DNA from: Trifolium pratense
Lineage: Eukaryota > Streptophyta > Magnoliopsida > Fabales > Fabaceae
Direction of reading: 5' to 3'
Length of the DNA stretch: 64,000 bases
Assembly: GCF_020283565.1 (NCBI RefSeq)
Contig: NC_060060.1
Span: 74,342,353-74,406,352 of the forward strand
Shown here: in pieces, positions 49,001 to 61,512 of the stretch
Layout of the letters: each line of letters begins with the position of its first letter
How positions within the stretch are numbered: position 1 is the stretch's first letter
Notes under the pieces: model-generated
What the model was told of the DNA's origin: nothing
Seen by the model: only the letters and a program-made list of their open reading frames with translations
The model's database searches: none
Made by a program: the position numbers and the translations under genes

Positions 49001-49948
49001 TTCTTTTGTTCATTTTATATTGTGTTCTAAATTCATGCAACTAAGTGTTCAAGATGTAAGTGTATGGTTCATATTGATTGTGTTATTGTCATGATGTGCA
49101 GTAGTACATTCCAACATATGACATCAGAGCATTTCTTTATTTCTTACAATCATGACTTCAGAAGATACAATATTTTTGTAGAGAATGATAAATGAATGCT
49201 TATTATTGATAAATTTTTAACATCGAGACTTTATGGATCTGTTTGGCAAAAAATAACAGATAGCGGGTAAGCTAGCCTAGCTTATTAAATCTGTAGTGTT
49301 TGGTAAATTTAGCAGTTGAACAAGCTTATAAATATGAAATTACATAAAAAACAAACCCCCCGAAAACCCTCCCCTCGCAAAGCCCTCCATTCTTTCCACT
49401 TCATTGTTCCTTCTTTTCAAAGCCATCCACTCCTAAACTACCAAACAGACCCTTAAACTACAATACATTAAAGATACCATGTTCGAAAAGCAACAAAATT
49501 TGATGCATAAAAATAGTATTCATCGTAAACGAGCATTAAAGAAACAAAAATGACAAACCTGCATATACAACAGCACCCCCAAAAAGTGAACTAACAGTGA
49601 AATTCCTCACAGCTTTAGATTTGCATGATTGAAGAATATTTACTTCCTGAGGTGTCAATTTTGCCTACAAACAGAAAATTAAAATTAACCTTCACAATAC
49701 ATACACATTAAGTTCATGTTCATCCATGATTATAGTCAAATAAGATAAGAATTTGATTCAATTCATAAAAAGTGAAAACTTTTATGTTCAAATTGCTAAC
49801 GGAAATTGAAATTGAGAAATGATGGAAAGTATAGTAGTAAAATTCTGAATCAAATGTTATAGATAAACGATGATTTTGGAATTGGAATGAAATTTTGAAC
49901 CTTTTTGGAAATGAGAAGTTGTTCGAGATCGAACAATGCTTCGCCCAT
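46068..49948 (-). CDS. Unnamed six-exon protein with two predicted membrane helices
   Basis: I assembled six minus-strand exons: 49948-49901, 49664-49559, 48020-47976, 47886-47778, 47150-46823 and 46274-46068; 280 residues and every junction phase matches. The N-terminus is MGEALFDLEQLLISKKAKLT, then a helix-forming stretch FTVSSLFGGAVVYA and, after RKLSKPFRVN, a second hydrophobic segment IAAGAGAFCGLWIFSRSL. Next come KYQNDPSLMNLISKHFYSE and KLRWRYRNFFSDN, likely conserved cores. A Ser/Asp/His-rich low-complexity part (SYNDSHDKSQGNSHNDSYDKS is a duplicated block) and a His/Arg-rich run (HHRSHRRHHRRRR) precede the C-terminus. I do not recognise a named family. The two helices suggest an organelle or endomembrane protein. 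Intron 2 (48021-49558) contains a MITE. Confidence 0.72.
49234..49456. mobile_element. MITE in intron 2 of the six-exon gene
   Basis: Ends GGATCTGTTTGGCA and inverted CCAAACAGACCCTT. Another member of the CTGTTTGG-ended class. Confidence 0.55.
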
Positions 49949-51200
49949 TACGTTCACTTTGCTACACTTGCTTCTCTATGAAATTGGAACAATCGCTAAT
50001 TAGGTCAATTTGCTCTTCTTTCAACATCAAAAAAAAAAAAAAAAAAAACTCAATTTGCTCTATAAACAAGATTTTTTAAAGCCGAATATAGGGGGTGCAT
50101 AGTTAAGAATTAAGATTTTCAAAAGAAATAAAAATCATTTTTTATGTTTTAATATTATTAATGAATTTGGTTCAAATGTTGTTGTTTATGTTTTAATATT
50201 ATGCTAGTGTTTAAAGTGTGTTTTTTTTTTTAGTGTTTTTTCAAAAATAATTTTGGATTATTTCTACTAGCGGTCAAATGATCCGTATTTTCTATTCTTC
50301 TAACTTATGTTAAAGTTATTTTAAATTTTTTATACATTTATTTTTGTAAGAATAATTGATTTTTGGAAAACAACAAATTAATTCACATAGACGTTGAATT
50401 AAATGTAGAAAACCATTAAGTGAAAATGCGGACATATCTTTAGACGGACTATCTTGCATTATTCATACATTAGCAGAATAGAAAGAACAGACAAAATATC
50501 ATGTATCTGTCTATCCACACTTTTTATTTTTCTAACTCGGGAGTAGAAGTATTGTCTTATAAAAAAAAAAATATAATACTTTTAATAGACACATTCATAT
50601 TTGTCTTCATCTTTAAATTCTTTGTCATCTATCATGTTCTTCGAGTCAAACTTAAATATCACGTTAGTTTGTTTGCGGTCACCAAACATGTAACATATAA
50701 GAGGATTACAACTTCCACTTTAAACAATTGAAATATAGGAGAGTGTCACTGGTATTGGTATTGTAACTCTAATATAGCCACCATCCTCCTCGCGTAGCTA
50801 TTTGGAGCTCAAGCCTCCACTTGTATTCTTTTATCATATTAGCTTGTAGGTCCGAACTCCATAGACGAACAACATCGTCGTTACTTGTTAGGATTAACGA
50901 ATAGAGTGCTGAATAAATCTTCAATACAACTTAACATATCTAGATACAAATTTCATACTGTATTTAGTCATAACTGGTGATTTGTGATTGAACGGTCTAA
51001 ATTTATATCTTAATTTTATATTATAAAATAATCTCAACCGTCAATTAAAAATCGGCCGCACATCGCAACACACCCTAGTAGTAACAAAAGGATGGTAACT
51101 TTTGATATTTGAACTTGACTACTACTAGAAGCAACAACATCGTAGTTTCCGATTCATATCATATCTCTTTCTTCCTCAGACCTTAGCCGAGTGACAAACA
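49949..51200. other. Divergent intergenic region between the six-exon gene and the PPR gene
   Basis: The two genes are head to head, so promoters for both must lie here. I see no repeat other than a poly-A run near 50030-50048. The ORF at 50501-50731 is not credible. Confidence 0.4.
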
Positions 51201-53993
51201 ATGGCTATGGACATGGCTATGGCAACCATATCCCACACACACACACGTTTAACAACCCATCATCAACTATTAACAGCACTTTCATCATCCACAACACTTT
51301 CTCACCTCAAACAAATCCACACACAAATTCTTCACTACAACTCCAACAACAATGAACACTCAAACAACACCCTCCTTTCAAAACTAGTTCTTTCTATTTG
51401 CACCCTCTCTTCTTCCTCTTCAAGCCTCCATTACGCTCTCTCTGTTTTCTCCCAAATTCCAAACCCACAGACCCATCTCTCCAACAAACTCCTTCGTCAT
51501 CTCTCTCGCAGCCCTTTTCCAGAAAAGACCCTTTTCCTTTATCAGAAGCTTAGAACAATTGATGCATCCACTCTTGATCGTTTTAGTTTTCCGCCATTGT
51601 TGAAAGCTGTTTCTAAAGTTTGCGCTTTTAATCATGGTTTGGAGATTCATGGCCTTGCTTCAAAGCTTGGATTAGTTTCTGACCCGTTTATTGAAACCGG
51701 CTTAATTGCAATGTATGCCTCGTGTCGCCGTATCATGGATGCACGGTTACTGTTTGATAAAATGTCTCATCCGGATGCTATAGCTTGGAATACCATCATT
51801 GATGGGTATGCTATATTTAATATTTGCCTTTTAAGAGTTTGTTTGGATTAGCTTATTTGAGTTTATATAGTGATACAAATACTTGTGAGAATAGTATTTA
51901 GAAGAGCTTATAGAAACAACTTATGACATGTCCTTAAACTGTTTTCGGCTTATTTCTATAAGTTGTCCAGGATAACTTATGAAAACGGCTAATTACTCGT
52001 GTAAAAACAATTTTACTTTGTTTTATTTTTTGTTATAGAGATAGTTTATGCACAAGTACTTATATTATAACTGATTATGCTATAAACACTTAGGGCCTGT
52101 TTGGATTTGCCTTATTTTTGAGCTTATGAAAATAGATTATGCAAATAAATAAACTTTTACATTAATTCATAAGTTTTTACTAACAAAAATTGTATTTTTA
52201 TAAATTGTTTTCTCATAAAATACCTTGAAAAGCTTATAATAATACATAAAAGCTTATTTATTTGCATAAGTTTTTTGAACAAGCTCAAAAATAAGTCAAT
52301 CCAAACGGGCCCTTAATTAAGTTGGTTATCCAAACATAGCCTTAATACTTACGAGCATTCTAATTGGTACTTTTGTGATTAATATTTTTTTTGAACCAGG
52401 TACTGCCAGAATGGTCATTATGATGACGCTTTAAGGCTCTTTGAAGATATGAAGAGCTCTAATATGAAGCCTGATTCTTTTATCCTTTGTACTGTGCTTT
52501 CTGCTTGTGGTCATGCTGGGAATTTAAGCTATGGCAGAACAATTCATGAGTTTGTGAAGGATAAAGGTCTTGCTATTGACTCGCATTTACAAAGTGCTCT
52601 CATTAACATGTATGCAAATTGTGGTGCAATGGAGTTGGCTAGGGAAATATATGACGGACTTTCGTTGAAAAATATGATTGTTTCTACTGCGATGCTTTCT
52701 GGTTATGCAAAACTTGGAATGGTTAAGGGTGCTCGTTTCATATTTGACCAAATGGTTGAAAAGGACTTGGTGTGTTGGAGTGCCATGATATCTGGTTATG
52801 CTGAAAGTGATCTGCCTCAAGAGGCTCTTAAATTGTTCAATGAAATGCTACAGCAGAGAATAGAGCCTGATCATATCACAATGCTGAGTGTCATTTCTGC
52901 TTGTTCTCATGTTGGCGCGCTCGTTCAAGCAAAATGGATTCATACATATGCAGATAGAAATGGGTTTGGAAGATCTCTATCTGTTAACAATGCACTGATT
53001 GATATGTATGCCAAATGTGGGAACTTGGTCAAGGCAAAAGAGGTGTTTGAGAATATACCGAGAAAAAATGTTATATCGTGGTCCAGTATTATCAATGCAT
53101 TTGCAATGCATGGAAATGCAGATAGTGCTATAAAACTTTTCCATAGGATGAACGAAGAAAATATTATGCCCAATGATGTTACATTTATAGGTGTCCTTTA
53201 TGCTTGCAGTCATGCAGGTTTAGTTGAGGAAGGCCAAAAACTATATTCATCCATGATTAATGAGCATGGCATATCTCCCACTCTTGAACACTATGGTTGC
53301 ATGGTTGACCTGTACTGTAGAGCCAATAATTTGAAAAAAGCTATGGAGCTTATTGAGACAATGCCTTTTACACCGAATATTATCATTTGGGGATCCCTCA
53401 TGTCTGCTTGTCAAGTTCATGGTGAGGTTGAGTTAGGGGAATTTGCTGCCAAGCGGCTTCTTGAGTTAGAGCCTGATCATGATGGAGCCCTTGTGGTTTT
53501 GTCAAACATATACGCCAAAGAAAAAAGGTGGAATGATGTTGGACTGATCAGGAAATCAATGAGTTATAAAGGTATCTCAAAGGAGAAGGCAAGTAGTAGG
53601 ATTGAAATGAACAATGAGGTACATATGTTTATGATGGCTGATAGATATCATAAACAGTCAGATGAAATATATGAGAAGTTAGATGAGGTAGTCGGTCGAT
53701 TGAAGTTGGTCGGTTACAAACCGAGCACCTCAGGCATTTTGATTGATTTAGAAGAGGAAGATAAAAAAGATTTGGTTCTGTGGCATAGTGAAAAGTTAGC
53801 AGTTTGCTATGGGCTAATTAGTAGGAGGAAAGAATCATGCATTCGTATAGTTAAAAATCTTAGAATATGTGAGGATTGTCACTCTTTCATGAAGTTCGTC
53901 TCAAAGGTGTATGAAATAGATATTGTTGTGAGAGATAGGACTAGATTTCACCATTGCAGTGGTGGTAGTTGTTCTTGTAGAGACTACTGGTGA
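51201..53993 (+). CDS. DYW-type pentatricopeptide repeat protein
   Basis: Two exons, 51201-51805 and 52400-53993, joined in frame as DG-YCQNG; 732 residues. PLS-class PPR tandem repeats fill most of the protein (DPFIETGLIAMYASCRRIMD, SHLQSALINMYANCGAMELA, NNALIDMYAKCGNLVKA, VTFIGVLYACSHAGLVEEG). They are followed by an E domain and a complete C-terminal DYW domain with the deaminase signature HSEK, CEDC and the end CSCRDYW. Such proteins perform C-to-U editing of plastid or mitochondrial RNA at specific sites; the target cannot be read without a code analysis. The N-terminus (Met/Ala then Thr/Ser/His-rich) fits an organelle presequence. As I recall it corresponds to At4g14820. Unusually for PPR genes it has an intron, and that intron hosts a MITE. 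Confidence 0.93.
52093..52312. mobile_element. MITE in the PPR gene intron
   Basis: Ends GGGCCTGTTTGGATTTG and inverse CAATCCAAACGGGCCC. Same family as 695-915 and 14635-14835. The preceding stretch 51826-52090 also resembles a worn relative (TTTGTTTGGATTAGCTTATT). Confidence 0.85.
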
Positions 53994-55642
53994 TTCATCT
54001 GTATTAGTAAATTGAATTATATTGCAGCATCCTCATTTTTGTCATTGTCTTGTACATATCATGGCATGTACTCAAAATTGCTGAAGATTCACCACTACAA
54101 ATTCGTCTACGTTTTTGGTTTTGATGTGCAACCCTATGAATTTGCTTGGAGGTAGATTGTCTTACTCATTGGAAATTTCGCCACGTTATTTTACAGGTAT
54201 GCCACACCAATCTTGGAATATTGTTTTGACCAAGAATTTATATAACTTAATGTTAGAAGTTTGAGATCTCACAAAGAGAAATAATGTTCACAAGAATGAT
54301 GCTAGCAACACACTTTTTTTAATATACACCATCTTTTAAAGATACGAATGTGAATCTTATTAGGTCTAAACCTTGGTCATAGTCAAGAGTTGCCGAGATA
54401 ATCTTAGATGAGGAGTGTGTAGTTCTTGTCTCATCCATAAACAAGATAGGTGCACCCCAATTGCCAACTTTAGTTTTTTAATCATTTTATTGGCGTGAAG
54501 TATCTACTGATTTTGCTGATGAGGAATTTTCTTTAGAAAAATTGATTGACCACCTTTAGCAGGGTCTTCCCTCGTAATCATATTTTTTCATTCAAAAGGC
54601 TCGAACCTGAGATTTTGCTTAAGGAATACGAGTTCTAATCCACTCGGAATTGCCAACTATAAACACGTCAGGTGAGTATTTTTCTAACTCAACCCTAAGA
54701 AATCGCCCTGTAAGGTAAGAACTACCCTCACATATGTAGGTCATTTCTCATACAATGCGGGACTCTTAATAGTTGATATTTTTTGAATTTGAGTTGGGCC
54801 TAACTCAACCTTACAAAACGAGATTATAAGGCGAGGGTTGCCCTCACTTATAAACAGATCTTCAAGTCATCTCTCAACCAATGTGAGACTCTTAATAGAT
54901 ATAATATAAGGGATCAGCGCAAAAAAAAAAGTGTGGAAAATTCAAAGTTGTGAAATGTATTAAATAAATGTTCAGCTTTGTTTATAGATGAGAAGATTTG
55001 GCAAGATACTTTTTGTGATAAAATTTTGGCTATTGATTTATGTTGACCCTCCTAATAAAATATAGATCCAACTTGTTTAGTGGGAGAAACTTAAGATCTC
55101 ACTCACTCAAGGATCTAAAAAACATATATTTTAAGAGTGTGGCTATCATTTGTTATTTGTGGAATACCTGACCTAACAATTAAAATCCATCAAACGTCAC
55201 TTGACTTACCGAGTACGTTAGCTTCTTTTAGAGAGTGCTGTTCCCAAAAATACCTTTTCAACACAGGGAATAGTCATTACTCATTAAGCATTGTATTTGA
55301 ATTTTTTGTTCCATTTTGAGCTGAAAATACGGTGTATGTTCTGAATGATTAGAAGTTTTGGGAGATGATGGTTATTGATCTCTTTCATGCAGAAAAGAAA
55401 TGGGATTCAGTTGGTCTTTCTTGAAAATTAGCTCTCTGTTGCCAAGAAAGGAAACACAAACCATAGAAAGGAAAAAGGAAAAGACAATTAACAGTTGGCG
55501 TGAAATAACAGTCCCTATACATATAAGAAGACAAAAAGCATAGCCACAAAAAAAGCTAACTAACATTTATTCCAATCATACCAAAAACAGAGTGATGGTG
55601 TGTCCTGTTCCAACATTTCCAATCTCCCCTGTTTTTCTTTCA
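53994..55642. other. Intergenic region with LTR/TRIM-like debris
   Basis: 54690-54900 has two similar blocks ending ...ATGCGGGACTCTTAATAG and ...ATGTGAGACTCTTAATAG, preceded by TTGAGTTGGGCCTAACTCAACC. These look like minus-strand TRIM LTR ends. Otherwise AT-rich with no gene. Confidence 0.45.
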
Positions 55643-55981
55643 TCAGTAATCACGACCCATTTGAGAAGTTGTGTTTGACCTCGTACTGTGTTTGTTTGAT
55701 GAGGATAAATCAGTTGACCTTCTCCTAAGTATCTGTCTCATGCCATCAGCAACACAAACTGCTGGATTCGATTTGATCTTTCGACAAAACAACATGTGAG
55801 CTTTCATTGCTTCTTCCATTGCAAATGTCTTTTTTCCTCTAATAGCTTCATCTCTAACAGCTTCTGAACACAACCCACATAGCCATTTTCCATCAAATTT
55901 TGACTTCACTTCACTGATGTAGTCTTGAGTGCAATCCTCTTTCAAGCCACAACACTCACACTTTGCTGATTCAATTTCCAT
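55643..55981 (-). CDS. DUF1677-family Cys-rich protein
   Basis: 112 residues from the ATG at 55981. The frame stays open upstream to an ATG at 56077, but those 32 residues are unlike the family and MEIESAKCECCGLKEDC is the usual kind of beginning. Conserved Cys8, Cys10, Cys11, Cys17 and Cys35-Cys38 (WLCGLCSEAVRDEA) suggest a zinc-binding module; then EEAMKAHMLFCRKI and a basic Ser-rich C-terminus. Function of DUF1677 proteins is unknown. As I recall, a DUF1677 gene (At4g14819) lies beside the matching PPR gene in Arabidopsis, which supports the assignment by position. Confidence 0.85.
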   Translation of the reverse strand: MEIESAKCECCGLKEDCTQDYISEVKSKFDGKWLCGLCSEAVRDEAIRGKKTFAMEEAMKAHMLFCRKIKSNPAVCVADGMRQILRRRSTDLSSSNKHSTRSNTTSQMGRDY

Positions 55982-56869
55982 ATCAAAATAAACAGTTCTT
56001 ATTTTGTCTATGTTGGTAGTTTTATATGAATGAGAGACTATTTGAATGAAGAAGAGGGACAGAATATCACAGCCCACGTGTTAGTTCTTTTGGTTGGATT
56101 CTAGGACAATGATAAGTGATGACAGAGAATGGTTTTATTTATATTTGGTATGTTACTGAATTTTCCAAATTAGGATTGATTGTGTTGTTGCTTCAAGCAC
56201 AAGTAAGTGTTTGTTGTTCAACAAGAGCTTTTATGGTGTTTGGGATGTGAGAGAGAAAGAGTGCAATTATGCAAATGTAAGTAGGGAAGAGTGCAATAAT
56301 TTCATCCATGTTCTAAGGTACGTGGGGGCTGTGGATAATAAGACGAGGTTTGTTGGAGGGGCCTTCTTTTTGGCCCTCCTTACCATCCAATGCCCAAATT
56401 GTAGTCAAATACTACTACTATGTCATTTTTATAAGAAACAATAATAAATAGGCCATTTTTTTAGTTTCTAATTATTAAAACATCAATCAATTTTGAGAAT
56501 ATTAATCACTAGATTTATGAAACTTTTTAATTACTAGATGTTTTAGTACTAACTTAAGAAAATAACATTATAATGTGGTTTGATTGAATGTATGTATAAA
56601 AATGTTTTGCACTTTTATACACTTCTATTTATGTTACTTAGAATTTACTAAGTAGATGTATTTAATGAATATTGTAGGTTACTTTGAAATAAAGAAAAAT
56701 ACATATACATAATATTAAATTATTAATTATGTAGTATGAGGTATTTTCATTTGTTTTTACCTTTCCAACAAATGACAAATCTACTTTATTAAACTGAGAC
56801 AAAGCACGTGTTTAATGGTACATAATTGTTGTAGATATTTATTGATCTATGCTCTTAGTTTTTTTTTTT

Positions 56870-56996
56870 TGGTTAGGTAGATTGATGGTTAGAAATTTCA
56901 CCCTTAAGGTGATAAGTGGAGTGTCCGGGGTTTGAACCCTAACCCCTGCATATAAAATGCAATATCCTTATTAATTGAACTAAGTTCACGGGGATG
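56870..56996 (-). repeat. SINE-like repeat
   Basis: On the minus strand: GCAGGGGTTAGGGTTCAAAC (B-box region) CCCGGACACTCCACTTATC, then TTTCTAACCATCAATC. Related to the copy at 1806-1925. Confidence 0.5.
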
Positions 56997-58423
56997 ATCT
57001 ATGCTCTTAGTTAAAGTGTCTTTAAGCTTTGTATTTGACTTTTTAGTTGACTATGATTTTCTAAATTTCTTATCCTGGTTTTTGTCTAGACTCCAATGTT
57101 AAAGAAATAAAGAAGAGAAGACTATGAGAAACTCCTATGACATTGCATCATATGCAGGTCTTGTTCATTTGGTTAGCTTAATTAATTATGTTCTATCAAT
57201 GTTGACTAACATAATGATTTTTTTTTTTATAATGGCGATGGTTCATGCGCATTAACTTAGTAATGTAAGGCAGTCCCAATCATAATCAATAAAAAGCTTA
57301 AAGCATAATTGATTACACAGCTAGGTCCCCCAGCTAGATTATTTTTCCAATTGATCAAATGTATGTAAATTTTAATCTTTTTCTTTTTGTATGGTCTTTT
57401 TCTTAATTATTATAGATAGTGCTTATTATTCATAGTCATTATGAGAATATTAGTGAATCATCAAAGTTTTATGACAAAATTCATAAAGATAGTAGTTTTG
57501 AATCTGGAAATACTATAGCTCTTTTCTTGACGTTTCTCCACTGATTGATGACAGAACAGAACCATACATATTTATCAGTCACCAACCAAAATTATTTCAA
57601 TACGACAAGGAGTGCAAATAGTGTATGTGTGAAGAAAGAAAGAAAGAACCATATTTTCATACAAAAAAACATTATTGATATCATATTCACTTCATCTTTA
57701 CAAAATTAAGCTAGAAATAGGCATTCTATAAATTAATTGGTAGCTGATATTCATATTACGTGGTTTAATATAAATTATCAATATGTTTAGCAGTTCTTTA
57801 TATAAATATTTTTTTTAATGGAATTTTTATATGTTTTTTTAAAGTTAATTTTTTATACAATTATTGAAACCCGTTTTTACTTCTTTTTTTTATAAAAATA
57901 ATTAGTAAAATTATGAATACTTCGTTTTGTGTTCCAAAAAGTAGTTTATAAATTTATTAATTTGTTTGAAGGAAAGATTTATTAATTGTTATTATTCCTC
58001 TTGTCTTGATTAAAGCTATACTCTAATGGCAAATATAAAAGACATTATGACAAAAGCTAAATTAAAGTGTAAAAACTATTTTAAAAGTTGTTTTTTTAGG
58101 CTTAATTGAAGTTTTTGTCCCCATATTTTCATCATTTTGTAGATTTAGTTCCCCATTTTAAAATGTGACAGTTTTGGTCCCATGTCAAATAAGTCTATGT
58201 TTTCATTCACCTTCTATTAAAATAGTTCTTGATATTTTTAGTTTACTTTCAGTTTCACTATATCATAATATATGATAATTATCACCTAAAATAATTAGTA
58301 ACATAAATGTATTATTGTTAATCAAATTCCAATGATATTTTGTTTTTAGTGATCAAATGCACGCAATAATTTTACGGATCTTCTCCGTATTCAGGGTATT
58401 AAGGTCAGAATTTTTTTTAGCTT

Positions 58424-58566
58424 TTACCACCAATTTAATCTGGTTCGGGCGTCAGTTCTGACATCAAGTGGTTTCAGCCCCCTCCCGATCGCAGTTGTGG
58501 GGGGTCGAACCGTGATCCTCCTTACCAAGTTCAGCGTCAATCACCACTGAACCAACTAACGATTGA
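58424..58566 (-). repeat. SINE-like repeat, well preserved
   Basis: Minus-strand reading: CAATCGTTAGTTGGTTCAGTGG (A box), GACGCTGAACTTGGTAAGGA, CACGGTTCGACCCCCCACAA (B box), ...GAACCAGATTAAATTGG. The clearest copy of the family with seven or more members or fragments in the window. Confidence 0.75.
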
Positions 58567-59725
58567 TATTAAGGTCAGAATTTTACACCTCTTCGTATGT
58601 CAATAATGTCTCAACAAAAATCAAATGTATGTGTTTTATTATCGATTGTAAAGAAATGTTAAATAAAAATAAAATAATTTTAATAAAATATTATTATTTT
58701 TAATCAATAATACCTCACTTTAGAGTTTGTTTTAGGCCTCACTTATCGCAGTTGATCAGGATTTATTGTTCTTTACTTCTTTACAAGTTTTTTAAATTTT
58801 ACATTTATTACTTACAAATAAATTTGAGTAAATTTTATGTAGGCCTAATTTAATAAGTTTGAAGTTGGTTGGGTTGATTACAAAAATGATATGAGTGGCA
58901 GGACATTGCATTATATATGTCGGGTCGGGGTTCGAACATCCAACTTATACACCTTAAGAGTGGAATTTCTAGTCGTATGACTACTTGACTAAAAAAAAAG
59001 AAAAAATAAAGTGATGAAAATTTATGTACGCCTAATTTAATATTAAATCAACTTATACTTATCGGTTTGAATTTTTTCTATTGATATACACTATTACACT
59101 ACAAAAATCAATAAGTGATGAAAATTTACTGATATAACAATTTAATTCCAGTATCTTCCTTGAAAACTTACTTTAACAAGAATAAGATAGATGAAAAAGA
59201 AAGAAAAAAAAAGAAACAAGATTTCATCAAAGAATAAGATGTGAGAGAGCAAAGCAAAACGAAGAAAAAAATCAAAATTTTGTTAAACAGATAAAAGTTG
59301 AAAGTCTTGAATAACAATTTAAAAAAAGTTGTAATCTTTCATAAAACCCATTTGTAGAAGATTAATATTAGCACCTTTCATTTTATACTTGTTTTCAAAA
59401 TGTGGGAAGTTGAGCTATATCTCATTTATCATTTGTATTTGGCATAAACACAGTTTGTTGCATTTCATGAGTAATGAGTAATGCGTTCATGAGTAATGCG
59501 TGATAAAAAAACACGAGTAATATGTGTTCGCCCAACTTTTTTTTTAAACAAGTCAAAATGAGATATATTAACAAAAAGCCTCTTCAGCACAAGATGTGCC
59601 GAGAACATGGTAACTAATCAAAGACGTGCCCCCTTAAGTAAAGTATGAATAGCCACAATTGTTTGTCTCCAACTAAATTTAATCACACGTTTAAATGACT
59701 GTGGATAATAATGGATCTTGTCCCC

Positions 59726-59846
59726 GGAGTTTAGCTCAAGTTGCTAGCGACATCGCACTATATGTGTAGGAACCCGGGTTCGAATCCGGGATATTCCATT
59801 TATTCAACTTTAAGGTTGATTTTCTAACCACTAGACTGCTTGACCA
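59726..59846 (+). repeat. SINE-like repeat
   Basis: TTAGCTCAAGTTGCTAGCGAC (A-box-like), GGGTTCGAATCCGGGATATTCC (near-perfect B box), then CTAACCACTAGACTGCTTGACC and A-rich. The B box is tRNA-like, but there is no clover-leaf, so it is not a tRNA gene. Confidence 0.65.
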
Positions 59847-60099
59847 CAAAAAATGAATTTGGAGCAAAGGAACTCGTATTATAGTAAAATGAATAATGGA
59901 CTTACGAGTTACGATGATCAATTATGGAGCCGAATTCAAATAAATTTGGAATTATGGAGCCGAATTCAAATAAATTTGGAGCAAAGGAACTCGTATTATA
60001 TTAAAAATAAAATGAATATATGGTCTAATTTTGTTGGAGATTTGAAGGATGAAATTTCAATATTATAAAACTTACAATTGTTTGGTCTCTTTGAATCCC

Positions 60100-61512
60100 A
60101 TTTTGTGACAATAAGGTGGCTCTCACTCTCAGATGGTTCCATTATTAAAAAGCCTTTGAACTTGGATTGGATGATGGAGAATATGACAGTTTCAGACCTT
60201 TTGTTGGATAATGGAAGTGCTGGGATACCCAACTTGTTCATAACATATTCGAGGATGATACTGCTACTAGGGTTCTGAAAACCCCTCTTGTCAATTCTGT
60301 TGCTACTGATAAAATCGTGAGGTATGATATTAAAATTTGAGAGGTCTATACTCAACCACAAAAGTTAGCTTGAGAGTTGAGGTTTGCACTACACTTATAA
60401 AGGCTATCTTTACCATATCTCTAGCCAATGTGAGACTTCTAACACACCCCCTCACGTCCAGAACTGAACAAGCTGGAACGTGGGATCAACAACAACCGGT
60501 GGCCCAAATATGGGAGGTCTCCACAACAAACAACAAATGGATCTAGGATAGGCTCTGATACCATGTCAAATAACCGATTATCCCAAAACCTTAAGGTATT
60601 AGGATAGAGCTATATCAATGGTTTTATATTATTTCTAACACGCACCCTCACGCAAGAGCTCACTTGGGCTTGAAGCGTGAATAATGCATAGGCTCACCTA
60701 CCATATGCTTAAATTTCACTTTTTAATTAGAAAGTGAGGGGAGTGGGGATCGAACTCTAGACCACTTAGTCACAGAGGCTCTGATACCATATTAAAATTT
60801 GAGAGGCCTATACTCATCCACAAAAGCTAGCTTGAGAGTTGAGGTTTGCACTACACTTATAAAGGCTATCTTTACCATATCTCTGGCCAATGTGGGACTT
60901 CTAACATATGAGAAAAATGACATTTATTCTGTTAAAATCGCGTACCCATAAGAAAAGGAATAAATATGGCGTAACAATTTGGAACCTGTAGTAATTACAC
61001 GTGATATAAATAAACCGAATGCCGGTAGATTCAAGTGCAACGTTGACGCGTCATTTTTCGCAATCCTTAACAAGGTGGGAATATGCATGTGTATAAGAGA
61101 TGATCGATTAAGGTAGGTTCGTCCTTAGTAAAACAGAGTGGTTCACAGTTCACACCTATTCATGATGTTGATTTGGGAGAAGCCTTGGGGTTACTCCATG
61201 CTATTATGTACATGAGTTACCGTTGGAAAATATGGATTTTGAATTTGATTCTAAAAATGTTGTCACCAAGTTCCATGGTAGTAGACAAGATTTATATGAG
61301 GTAGGTGATATTATCATAAATTGTCAAAGGTTGCATATTTCTTTTTTTCACAAACTCTTGTGTCGAGTTTGTTCCCAGACATGCCAATGAGACTGTTCAT
61401 GCGTTAGCAAAAGTGACTATATCCTTAGCTAGTTTTCATATTTTTATTGAGATACCCACTTGTATTCATCATATTATTATTAATAAAATGCTCTAAGTTT
61501 ATTTTGGTAAGA
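60100..61512 (+). mobile_element. LINE remnant interrupted by a TRIM
   Basis: LINE coding debris: at 60218-60327 it reads like WDTQLVHNIFEDDTATRVLK TPLVNSVATDK in a broken frame. The text resumes at 60907 (YEKNDIYSVKIAYP), continues with an RNase H-like start near 61021 (RFKCNVDASFF, VGICMCIRDD) and ends with a short poly-A near 61509. The TRIM at 60328-60906 splits it. Confidence 0.65.
60328..60906 (-). mobile_element. Complete TRIM retroelement with TSD
   Basis: Two direct 117-bp terminal repeats, 60328-60444 and 60790-60906, each starting TATTAAAATTTGAG and ending GACTTCTAACA (as written on the plus strand; LTR 5' end TGTTAGAAG on the minus strand). Next to the right LTR is TCTGATACCAT, the complement of TGGTATCAGA, a tRNA-Met primer-binding site, so the element runs right to left. 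A 5-bp target duplication TATGA flanks it (60323-60327, 60907-60911). The internal region is about 345 bases with no coding capacity. Confidence 0.88.

Larger units (their letters stand above)
56078..60100. other. Intergenic region rich in short repeats
   Basis: No credible gene in 4 kb. It contains SINE-like repeats at 56870-56996, 58424-58566 and 59726-59846, one end of a TIR element at about 58095-58200 (TAGGCTTAATTGAAGTTTTTG, GGTCCC), and a short tandem repeat at about 59920-59990 (ATTATGGAGCCGAATTCAAA twice). Confidence 0.5.

Noticed and set aside
55982..56077. N-terminal extension of the DUF1677 protein from the ATG at 56077
   Set aside because: The 32 extra residues are unlike the family start, and the internal ATG gives the expected beginning.
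59726..59846. Possible tRNA gene because of the near-perfect B box
   Set aside because: No acceptor stem or anticodon arm forms; it matches a dispersed SINE-like family.
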